Shown here one piece after another: positions 6,233 through 11,300 of a stretch of DNA of 23,611 bases; the first letter of the stretch is position 1; every line of letters starts with the position of its first letter. The stretch covers positions 1 through 23,611 of IMG/VR virus record IMGVR_UViG_3300044613_003257. One strand, written 5' to 3'. Origin of the DNA: a virus. The notes under the pieces were generated by a model. That model saw only the letters and a list, made by a program, of their open reading frames with translations, made no database searches and was not told the DNA's origin. The position numbers and the translations under genes are program-made.

Positions 6233-6579
6233 TGCGCGCCCCCTTTCTGGTAGGCCCGGCGCTCGGCGCGGTGCAGCCGCCAGTAGGCCCAGCTCATCGT
6301 GTTGATATGATCCAGCAGCCGGTCGAAATGCCGGGCAAAGCCCGCGGACATTTCAAAAGCATCCCGCAGCTGGTCGCGGGCCGCATCCGCGTCGCCGTCG
6401 TCGCACAGCTCGCGGAATAGCTCGCGGGCCGCATCCGCATCCAGAAACCATTCCGGCACCTCATCCACCGCGCGGATCGCTGCGGTGAGCTCGCGCTGCA
6501 GTTCCTGGCGCATCGGGGCGAGCAGGCTGGGAGAGGCCGTGCCTTCAATGGCGGCGGGGTCCCACAGTTCCGCAATCAT
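6229..6579 (-). CDS. Unknown acidic protein, 116 residues
   Basis: Not recognised. It is helical and acidic, with DADAARELFRELCDDGDADAARDQLRDAF as the most regular part, then a MSWAYWRLHRAERRAYQ helix. It ends in KGGAQ, the same tail as the DnaC-like protein and the 31-residue ORF. In all three the codons for this tail carry the next gene's Shine-Dalgarno. ATG 6579 overlaps the previous stop as ATGA. Confidence 0.6.
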   Translation of the reverse strand: MIAELWDPAAIEGTASPSLLAPMRQELQRELTAAIRAVDEVPEWFLDADAARELFRELCDDGDADAARDQLRDAFEMSAGFARHFDRLLDHINTMSWAYWRLHRAERRAYQKGGAQ

Positions 6580-6914
6580 GCGTCCCCCCTTTCCCTCATA
6601 CGCAATGCCAAGCGGCCGAGCGCGGCTTTTCTGGCCATAATCCACCGGTGCTCCGGGTTTTTGCGCTCCCAGGCATTCCGGCGGTGCAGGTCCTCGTAGG
6701 CGGCCGCCACCATCTCGGGCTCGTAGCCGGCCACGGCCCGGTCATGCTCGGCCGCCTCGCGGCGCTGGATCGCCTCCAAGGCATCCAGCCCGGAGACCCC
6801 GGAGACGCTGCCGCCCGTGGTTGCGGCCGTGCGCCGCCCCACTGGTGAGGGTTTCCCCACAGTGGGCGGTGGCCGGAAATTCTGCGTGCGCACCTTGGCG
6901 ATACGGAGGCTCAT
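6576..6914 (-). CDS. Unknown protein, 112 residues
   Basis: Not recognised. The N-terminal half is low-complexity and basic (proline, glycine and threonine rich). The C-terminal half is helical: LDALEAIQRREAAEHDRAV, then AAAYEDLHRRNAWERKNPEHRWIMARKAALGRLALRM. ATG 6914 is supported by a strong AAAGGAGG site 7 bases upstream and an ATGA overlap with the 59-residue gene. An alternative in-frame extension to 6992 would overlap that gene heavily and is rejected. Confidence 0.6.
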   Translation of the reverse strand: MSLRIAKVRTQNFRPPPTVGKPSPVGRRTAATTGGSVSGVSGLDALEAIQRREAAEHDRAVAGYEPEMVAAAYEDLHRRNAWERKNPEHRWIMARKAALGRLALRMRERGDA

Positions 6915-7090
6915 GGCTGGCCTCCTTTCCTTGCTGGCTCCAGCCGGATCACCGGCCGGATCACCACCAGCCACTCGCCGCGGAATTCGCACGCGTAGTC
7001 TGCAGGGGCAGCCCTGCAGATGGCGCTGATTTCTTCTATGGTCAGCGGCAGCCGGTAGGCTGCCACCACATCATCAGTTATTTCACACAT
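6911..7090 (-). CDS. Small unknown protein, 59 residues
   Basis: Not recognised. Acidic N-terminus (CEITDDVVAAYRLPLTIEEISAICRA), then a beta-like segment CEFRGEWLVVIRPVIRLE. It ends KGGQP, encoded by the AAAGGAGG that serves the next gene. ATG 7090 sits directly at a heptanucleotide repeat and has no visible Shine-Dalgarno. The frame is open upstream to 7183, but those codons read through the repeat into the HTH gene and are unlikely to be translated. Confidence 0.52.
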   Translation of the reverse strand: MCEITDDVVAAYRLPLTIEEISAICRAAPADYACEFRGEWLVVIRPVIRLEPARKGGQP

Positions 7091-7116
7091 GGGATATGGG
7101 ATATGGGATTGGGATA
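7089..7116. repeat. Heptanucleotide tandem repeat upstream of a small gene
   Basis: ATGGGAT occurs three times in a row at 7089-7109 with a fourth partial unit (GGGAT) after one extra T. The repeat abuts the start codon of the 59-residue gene, within its untranslated leader on the minus strand. Confidence 0.85.
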
Positions 7117-7145
7117 CAGGAGAGGGAAACAGGAGCGGCCGGCAG

Positions 7146-7403
7146 CTATCCGGCCAGCAGCCGCCGCACATCGGCCGCCGCATAAAACCGCGCGCCGCCC
7201 ACGCTCTTGGCGCGCACCGTGCCCGCCGTGATCAGGCGGTTGATCTTGCTTCGGCTAAACTGACTGATCGGGCAGCGGCCGTCCGCAGCGGGCAGCCGGG
7301 TCCACTCGTCGCCATCGCGGCGGGCCGCCGCCAGCTCGCGTGCCAGGGCGATGGCCGCGCGGGTGGCCTCCTCTAGCCTGTCCAAAACAGAGTCAGCGGT
7401 CAT
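7146..7403 (-). CDS. Small HTH protein, excisionase/AlpA-like
   Basis: 85 residues. The C-terminal half (PISQFSRSKINRLITAGTVRAKSVGGARFYAAADVRRLLAG) has the form of a MerR/excisionase-type HTH: a short helix, SRSKINRLI as recognition helix, AGTVRA turn, then a wing (GGARFYAAADV). Such proteins act in phages as excisionases or as early regulators. The N-terminal half is a helix of Ala, Leu, Arg and Glu. ATG 7403 overlaps the stop of the ribbon-helix-helix gene as ATGA, so it is the second gene of the early operon. Excisionase is possible, but the gene is separated from int. Confidence 0.65.
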   Translation of the reverse strand: MTADSVLDRLEEATRAAIALARELAAARRDGDEWTRLPAADGRCPISQFSRSKINRLITAGTVRAKSVGGARFYAAADVRRLLAG

Positions 7404-7549
7404 GCAGCCTTGCGGTTTTTGGGGTCACTGGTGGCCAGACTGAGCGCCGCGCAGCGGATCACTTCCGCCAAGGTGCTGAATCCAACCGCTTTAACGCGCT
7501 TGAGCAGCGCGTGTTCTTGCTTGGTGATGCGGATTGTGATGCTCTTCAC
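7400..7549 (-). CDS. Small ribbon-helix-helix regulator, early-operon side of the switch
   Basis: 49 residues from GTG 7549 (two more GTG codons at 7555 and 7558 are alternatives). The sequence KSITIRITKQEHALLKRVKAVGFSTLAEVIRCAAL fits the Arc/MetJ/CopG fold. Alternate residues SITIRIT make the DNA-reading strand, then come helix A (KQEHALLKRVKAV) and helix B (LAEVIRCAALSLA). It is the first gene of the leftward early operon. It lies opposite the rightward ribbon-helix-helix gene across about 77 bases. By position it could act like a Cro-type or P22 Arc-type regulator; that role is inference. Confidence 0.72.
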   Translation of the reverse strand: MKSITIRITKQEHALLKRVKAVGFSTLAEVIRCAALSLATSDPKNRKAA

Positions 7550-7560
7550 GCGCACCACTC

Positions 7561-7620
7561 TGCACCGTTAGTCACCGCATGCAACAAAAAAGTTGCACCA
7601 CCCACAAAAAAATGCAACTT
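7561..7620. promoter_or_regulatory. Divergent operator region with TGCAAC boxes
   Basis: TGCAAC (7580-7585) and its reverse complement GTTGCA (7592-7597) flank six A, forming a perfect inverted repeat. A third TGCAAC (7613-7618), preceded by seven A, starts 33 bases from the first, about three helical turns. The cluster lies between two divergent ribbon-helix-helix genes, the expected place for their operators and for the two promoters. No convincing sigma-70 hexamers could be assigned. Confidence 0.6.
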
Positions 7621-7626
7621 TGGCTC

Positions 7627-7965
7627 ATGTCCGTGAGCAACCGCAAAGGAATCACCGTTCGTTTTGAGGACGAGGAGATGGCCAAGATCGACGAATTGGC
7701 CAAGCGCTACCATGTCAGCAGCGCCACCATCATCCGCTGGGCGCTCAAAGCCCTGGCCGAATACGTGGAGGTGCACCAAGGCCGCATCACCCTGCCGTTA
7801 GATTTTGCCAGCTTTTACAACCAAGCCGAAAAATACAACGCGCAGTCCACCGGCCAGCCAAGCTGCGAGGCCACCAGCCAAAGCAACAACCCGGGAAACG
7901 GATCCTCCCTTTCCATCCATGCCGCTGGTGCCGCAAAAACTAGCGGCCGCAAAAAAACCGGCTAA
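7627..7965 (+). CDS. Ribbon-helix-helix repressor candidate
   Basis: 112 residues, and the only confidently called gene on the plus strand. Residues 8-14 (GITVRFE) are the DNA-contacting strand; helix A is about 16-29 (EEMAKIDELAKRYH) and helix B about 31-47 (SSATIIRWALKALAEYV), the CopG/Arc fold. The C-terminal 50 residues are low-complexity (Ser, Asn, Ala, Lys). I chose ATG 7627 because earlier ATGs (7579, 7612) would put the operator-like repeats inside the gene; no Shine-Dalgarno is visible for any of them. Standing alone against the leftward early operon, it is the best candidate for the lysogeny repressor. Confidence 0.72.
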   Translation: MSVSNRKGITVRFEDEEMAKIDELAKRYHVSSATIIRWALKALAEYVEVHQGRITLPLDFASFYNQAEKYNAQSTGQPSCEATSQSNNPGNGSSLSIHAAGAAKTSGRKKTG

Positions 7966-7984
7966 CAGCCAGCCACGGTCCCGC

Positions 7985-8287
7985 TCAGTGCGCACCGCTG
8001 CCGGCCACCCCCGCGGCGATCAGCAGCCAGCACACCCATGCCCAAAACGCGATTTTTGTCGCAAACAATTTTCGGTGGTAATCCTGGCAATGGTAAGTCC
8101 ACCCGTTTGCCAAGCGGGCGTTTTCAACTTGGGCGCGCAACGCCAGCTCCATGCCGTGCAGCGTGCACAGGGCCACCAGCAACAAGGCCGCCGCGAAGCC
8201 CGCGGCCAACCACCGCGGCGCACCCAGCCATGGCATTGCCCAGCCGATCCCTCCCAACAGCAGATACGTGACACAGCGGGTTTTCAT
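7985..8287 (-). CDS. Three-helix membrane protein coupled to the integrase
   Basis: 100 residues. Three hydrophobic stretches are seen: about residues 6-22 (VTYLLLGGIGWAMPWLG), 26-44 (WLAAGFAAALLLVALCTLH) and the C-terminal AFWAWVCWLLIAAGVAG. A hydrophilic segment with YHCQDYHRKL lies before the last. ATG 8287 overlaps the integrase stop as ATGA, so it is translated with int. It converges on the repressor gene with a 19-base gap. The position, between int and the immunity region, is where phages often carry lysogenic-conversion or superinfection-exclusion genes, but function is unknown. Confidence 0.62.
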   Translation of the reverse strand: MKTRCVTYLLLGGIGWAMPWLGAPRWLAAGFAAALLLVALCTLHGMELALRAQVENARLANGWTYHCQDYHRKLFATKIAFWAWVCWLLIAAGVAGSGAH

Positions 8288-9396
8288 AAGGTTGGCATTT
8301 TTTCGAGTGCTTGGCGCATGGTGGCCATGTCCAGGTGAGTGTATTGGCGGGAGACGGCGGCACTTTCGTGACCGATGATCGCGCGCGCGATGGCGTCGGA
8401 CACCCCGGCTGCCTTGAGCAACGAGGTGGCCGTGTGGCGCAGCGAGTGGAACGAGAGCTCGAGCGTGGTGCGGCGCGTGACCCGCTGGTTTTTGCGGCTG
8501 CGGCCGATCACCGGCGCCAGCCCCACCTCCGCCAGCAAGCCGCGGAACGTATTGCTGCGGGAGCTGGCCGCCTGCCCTGCAATGCCCGGAAACACATAGG
8601 CATCCGGCGCATCCGCGGCTGGCAGTGCCAGCAGCGCGTCGCAGGCCCGGGCCACCAGCGGCAGCGCCACCAGCCGCCCGGTCTTGGCGGTGGTCAAGGT
8701 GATGGTCCCATTGGCCAGATCCACCTGCCGCCACCTCAGCACCGCCAGGTCCCCCAGCCGCTGGCCCGTGTAGAGCCCCAGCGCCACGATGGCCTGCCAC
8801 TCGCCCGTCAGGCTGGGCAGCAGCAGCTCGAGCTCCGCGGGGCGGAACTCCCGGCGCACCGTCGTTTGGCATTTCAGCGTGCCCACCTCGGCGGCCGGGT
8901 TGTGATCCAGCAGCCGCGCCTTGACGGCATCGCCCAGCGCCACCCGCAGGTGCTTGAGTTTCGAGTTGGCGGTTGGTGGGTTATTGCGCGTTGCCCAATA
9001 ATCGCGCAGCGCCGTGACCTGGCGCGCCGTCAGCGCCCCGAAGCTGCGAATATGGGCCCGCGCCAGCCAGCCGGCCACCTCATCCATCGTATTGCGGTAA
9101 GTGGAGAGCGTCTTGGGTTTCACCTCGCCCGCGCGACTCGCCGCCCACGCCTGCAGCCACGGCCCCGGCGCCGCATCCTGTGCCGGCACAAAATCCTCCG
9201 CCAGCCGATCCAGCGCCCGGCGCAGCTGGTGCGGTGTCTCGGCATGCTTGCGCCCCGCCCGCTCCGCCGCGGTCGCCACAGCCAGCGCCTCGAGCCGGTC
9301 GTGCAGCCCCGTGGAAAATTGCTTCTGCCGCCCATCCGGCAGCGTCACACACGCATACCAAAACCGCGACCCTTTACGCTGCCTTACCGAAGCCAT
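8284..9396 (-). CDS. int: Tyrosine-family phage integrase
   Basis: 370 residues. It catalyses site-specific recombination between attP and the host tRNA gene. All catalytic residues are present: R213 (GQRLGD), K238 (TAKTG), H317 and R320 (FHSLRH), H343 (GHES) and the nucleophile Y352 (SRQYTHLD). The N-terminal 50 residues (RKGSRFWYACVTLPDGRQKQFSTG) form the small arm-binding strand domain. The SAM-like core-binding domain spans about 75-165. ATG 9396 is chosen over a TTG at 9405. The gene reads away from the att core, which starts about 120 bases upstream, the usual arrangement. A membrane-protein gene is coupled downstream. Confidence 0.95.
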   Translation of the reverse strand: MASVRQRKGSRFWYACVTLPDGRQKQFSTGLHDRLEALAVATAAERAGRKHAETPHQLRRALDRLAEDFVPAQDAAPGPWLQAWAASRAGEVKPKTLSTYRNTMDEVAGWLARAHIRSFGALTARQVTALRDYWATRNNPPTANSKLKHLRVALGDAVKARLLDHNPAAEVGTLKCQTTVRREFRPAELELLLPSLTGEWQAIVALGLYTGQRLGDLAVLRWRQVDLANGTITLTTAKTGRLVALPLVARACDALLALPAADAPDAYVFPGIAGQAASSRSNTFRGLLAEVGLAPVIGRSRKNQRVTRRTTLELSFHSLRHTATSLLKAAGVSDAIARAIIGHESAAVSRQYTHLDMATMRQALEKMPTL

Positions 9397-9436
9397 GCCT
9401 GACAATAGACTTCCAATAAATCATGTCAATCCATGC

Positions 9437-9451
9437 TGTTCGCCGCGAACA
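9437..9451. promoter_or_regulatory. 15-bp palindrome upstream of integrase
   Basis: TGTTCGC-C-GCGAACA is a perfect inverted repeat with 7-base arms, 41 bases upstream of the integrase start and within the presumed P arm. It could bind a regulator of int or an excisionase. No matching copy was noticed elsewhere in the window. Confidence 0.4.
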
Positions 9452-9513
9452 ACAAAGCCACAAGCCATTGATTACCAACACCCCAATTTTTCACCACCCC
9501 CCACAATACGTCC

Positions 9514-9540
9514 CGTGGGTTCGAATCCCACCCTCTCCGC
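9514..9540 (+). other. attP: Attachment-site core: 3' end of a serine-type tRNA
   Basis: GTGGG-TTCGAAT-CCCAC is a perfect T-arm (stem 5, loop 7). It is followed by CCTCTCC, the 3' acceptor strand, and a G discriminator, matching the end of bacterial tRNA-Ser. No CCA is encoded. The matching 5' acceptor (GGAGAGG), D arm and anticodon arm are absent upstream, so this is a tRNA fragment carried as the phage half-site. The exact core limits cannot be set without attB, and it may extend through the terminator. Confidence 0.8.
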
Positions 9541-9564
9541 TCCCTTGTTTTACAAGGGATTTTT
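9541..9564 (+). terminator. Intrinsic terminator of the tRNA fragment
   Basis: TCCCTTGT-TTT-ACAAGGGA forms a perfect 8-bp stem with a 3-base loop, followed by TTTTT. It lies directly after the tRNA 3' end, so integration probably restores both the tRNA end and its terminator. It also separates plus-strand transcription from the lysis genes. Confidence 0.8.
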
Positions 9565-9599
9565 GGCATGGACTGCCAATGGGCTGCCAATGGTGGTCG

Positions 9600-10184
9600 C
9601 TACAGGTTGTCCAGCCACTCGTCTATCCCGTTGGCGATGGCGTTGGCGAATTTGGATTGCTGGGTGGCGGCCAGGTGCCAGTCCTCGGCGTTGGATCCGA
9701 AAAATGGCTCGGCAATGGCGGCCGGGCAGTGGGTGAGGCGGAGGAATTCCGCGCCGCGGGATTTGCTGTTGCGCGGCTTCGGGCCGCGGGCGGGCAAAAT
9801 GTCGGGCGGAAGTTGCATCTGCGTGGAGGTATCCAGCTCCTCGGCCAGCAGGCGCGAGTTTTGGCTGCTGTGCCAGTAGAGCCATTCATGGCCGCGGGCG
9901 CTGCTGGTGGCGGAGTTGAAATGCAGCTCGATGGCTGCTGTGGCGCCTGCCTCTTTGAGGTGCCCGGCCAGCCAGCGCATGGCAGAGCTGTAGCCGCCCC
10001 CCTGGTAATGCGAGACAATAATGCTGCGCACGCGGAAGTCCGAGAGCCGGCTGGCAATGCGCTCGGCCAGGGGCAGGTGGTAGTCCCACTCGCTGATGCC
10101 ACCGACACTGACAGCCCCGCCGTCCCGGCGCGCACCAATGAAACGGCTGTGGCCAACACACAGGGCGATAAGCGGGGATTTCAT
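9600..10184 (-). CDS. N-acetylmuramoyl-L-alanine amidase (endolysin)
   Basis: 194 residues. It is expected to cut the amide bond between MurNAc and the stem peptide at lysis. The order of motifs fits the zinc-dependent Amidase_3 family: CVGHSR (H12), EWDYH (E32), IELHFNS (H88) and the catalytic glutamate in AIAEPFFG (E159). No signal peptide or membrane anchor is seen, so release would depend on a holin. I chose ATG 10184, which overlaps the hydrolase stop as ATGA; the frame is open to 10247 but would overlap that gene further. It is the last late gene before the att core. Confidence 0.87.
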   Translation of the reverse strand: MKSPLIALCVGHSRFIGARRDGGAVSVGGISEWDYHLPLAERIASRLSDFRVRSIIVSHYQGGGYSSAMRWLAGHLKEAGATAAIELHFNSATSSARGHEWLYWHSSQNSRLLAEELDTSTQMQLPPDILPARGPKPRNSKSRGAEFLRLTHCPAAIAEPFFGSNAEDWHLAATQQSKFANAIANGIDEWLDNL

Positions 10185-10771
10185 ACGGGCTCGGCTTTCG
10201 GGGGATGGATCCAGTGCGTCAGCTCCGCCTTGACCAACTCGAACCATTCCGGCGCGTTGTCGATGGAGGTGTGGCTGTATGGGAGCACCAATGGCTTCTG
10301 GACGTAGGTGAGCGGGCTGTTGGCTTTGAGGTCATGCCCCTGCGGCCGGCTGATCTTCTGGCGCGTCCACACCACGCGCCGGACGTTAGAGGGGATCTTG
10401 ATTTTTGCGTATCGCCCCAGTGCCCGAAACGCGAGCGGCTGTAGCAGGTTTTTACGCGGCAGCCATGCGGGCCGATACACGGGATCGCAGGCGCACCATA
10501 GGTCAATGGAAATGCCCAACTCGGTACAGTGCCGCGCGAAATCGCAGGCCGCCGCCTGGCCGTGCGAGTAGCTGACCATTGCCGCGTGGCGCAGGCCCTG
10601 ACGGTTGAGCTGGTAAGCCAGCGCTTTGACGTTGCTTGTCCACGTGCGTGGCTGGTAAGTCGTGACATCCTCGCGGGCGAAGCGGCGGATGACCGAAAAA
10701 TAAAGGTCTTCCATCCCGGTGCGCGCTGCGTCCGACTCGGTAAAGCCTTGGAATGACACGATGGCTTTCAT
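10181..10771 (-). CDS. Alpha/beta-hydrolase-like protein in the lysis operon
   Basis: 196 residues. A nucleophile-elbow-like MVSYSHGQAAACDFA places S69 in an S-x-S-x-G context, a variant of G-x-S-x-G. D97 (CACDPVY) and H167 (PYSHTSID) are in the right order for the acid and base of the triad. The family acts as esterases or lipases. It has no signal peptide. Both ends overlap neighbours by ATGA, between the membrane protein and the amidase, so it is made with the lysis proteins. Mycobacteriophage LysB is a lysis esterase in a comparable place, but no homology to it is claimed. Substrate is unknown; an envelope-lipid esterase is inference. Confidence 0.66.
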   Translation of the reverse strand: MKAIVSFQGFTESDAARTGMEDLYFSVIRRFAREDVTTYQPRTWTSNVKALAYQLNRQGLRHAAMVSYSHGQAAACDFARHCTELGISIDLWCACDPVYRPAWLPRKNLLQPLAFRALGRYAKIKIPSNVRRVVWTRQKISRPQGHDLKANSPLTYVQKPLVLPYSHTSIDNAPEWFELVKAELTHWIHPPKAEPV

Positions 10772-11085
10772 GGCTGCTTGTGCAGTCGATGCAGCGCCTC
10801 TTCAAGTCGCGCCGTCGCGGCATTGCTCGACTCGATCTTTGCGGCCAGCGCCTCCATCGCGCGCACGTTCTGCGTGGACACTTCTGCGGATCTCTCGATG
10901 ATCCCGTAGATGCGGGCGTTGGATGTTTTCAGATCCTGATAGACCGGAACCAGCAGCGCCAAGAAAACGATACCGATGCCCCATTTCCCCAGCGCCCATA
11001 CAACGAGCCCGGCCCATGTGCGTGGCACGTTTATGTCGGGCGGCGTGGTGGATTCCGCAATATCGTGGATTTCTTCTTTGGACAT
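10768..11085 (-). CDS. Single-pass membrane protein with coiled coil, holin candidate
   Basis: 105 residues. An acidic N-terminus (SKEEIHDIAEST), one hydrophobic segment at about 24-48 (AGLVVWALGKWGIGIVFLALLVPVY), then a C-terminal helix with heptad-like spacing (ARIYGIIERSAEVSTQNVRAMEALAAKIES). This arrangement is common for holins or holin-associated proteins placed just before the endolysin. The ATG has no clear Shine-Dalgarno. The stop overlaps the hydrolase gene as ATGA. No spanin pair is recognised nearby. Confidence 0.6.
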   Translation of the reverse strand: MSKEEIHDIAESTTPPDINVPRTWAGLVVWALGKWGIGIVFLALLVPVYQDLKTSNARIYGIIERSAEVSTQNVRAMEALAAKIESSNAATARLEEALHRLHKQP

Positions 11086-11135
11086 GGTGGGTGGTGGTTA
11101 GGAAATAGACATCACAGCTTTGAGCAGCGGGACCA

Positions 11136-11240
11136 TTATTGTATCCGTGGCGGATGTTGATGGATGATCGCGGCCAGCGTCGAAATAACGGTGGCGAGTG
11201 CGATCAGCACGGTTAAAATCCATTCAGTGGGGACGGTCAT
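11136..11240 (-). CDS. 34-residue single-helix membrane protein, small holin/antiholin candidate
   Basis: A short open frame reading MTVPTEWI, then a continuous hydrophobic stretch LTVLIALATVISTLAAII, then HQHPPRIQ and TAA. One transmembrane helix with a short basic tail fits a small holin or antiholin. It lies in the gap between the tail fibre and the 105-residue membrane protein, in the same orientation. No clear ribosome-binding site is seen, so the call rests on composition and position. Confidence 0.5.
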   Translation of the reverse strand: MTVPTEWILTVLIALATVISTLAAIIHQHPPRIQ

Positions 11241-11300
11241 TGGTCGGGAGAAGATGTAATGATTTAGCGAGGCGGGGGCGGGGCGGGTGTTTGGGGTGGT

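Larger units (their letters stand above)
9408..9593. promoter_or_regulatory. Candidate integrase arm-type sites flanking the core
   Basis: GACTTCCAAT at 9408-9417 differs by one base from GACTGCCAAT at 9571-9580, and a third copy, CTGCCAATGG, lies at 9584-9593, one 11-base period after the second. The copies sit on both sides of the tRNA-derived core, as expected for arm-type sites of a tyrosine integrase. Binding is inferred. Confidence 0.45.

Noticed and set aside
7798-7995. Minus-strand frame opposite the ribbon-helix-helix repressor
   Set aside because: It is antisense to a well-supported coding frame, has no start signal and shows only hydrophobic residues produced by the opposite Ala/Ser/Asn-rich tail.
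8311-9402. Plus-strand frame opposite the integrase
   Set aside because: The minus strand encodes a complete integrase with every catalytic residue; the plus-strand product is Arg/Gln/His-rich shadow sequence.
9440-9545. A complete tRNA-Ser gene
   Set aside because: Only the T arm and the 3' acceptor strand are present. No GGAGAGG 5' acceptor strand, D arm or anticodon stem precedes them, so it is an attachment-site fragment.
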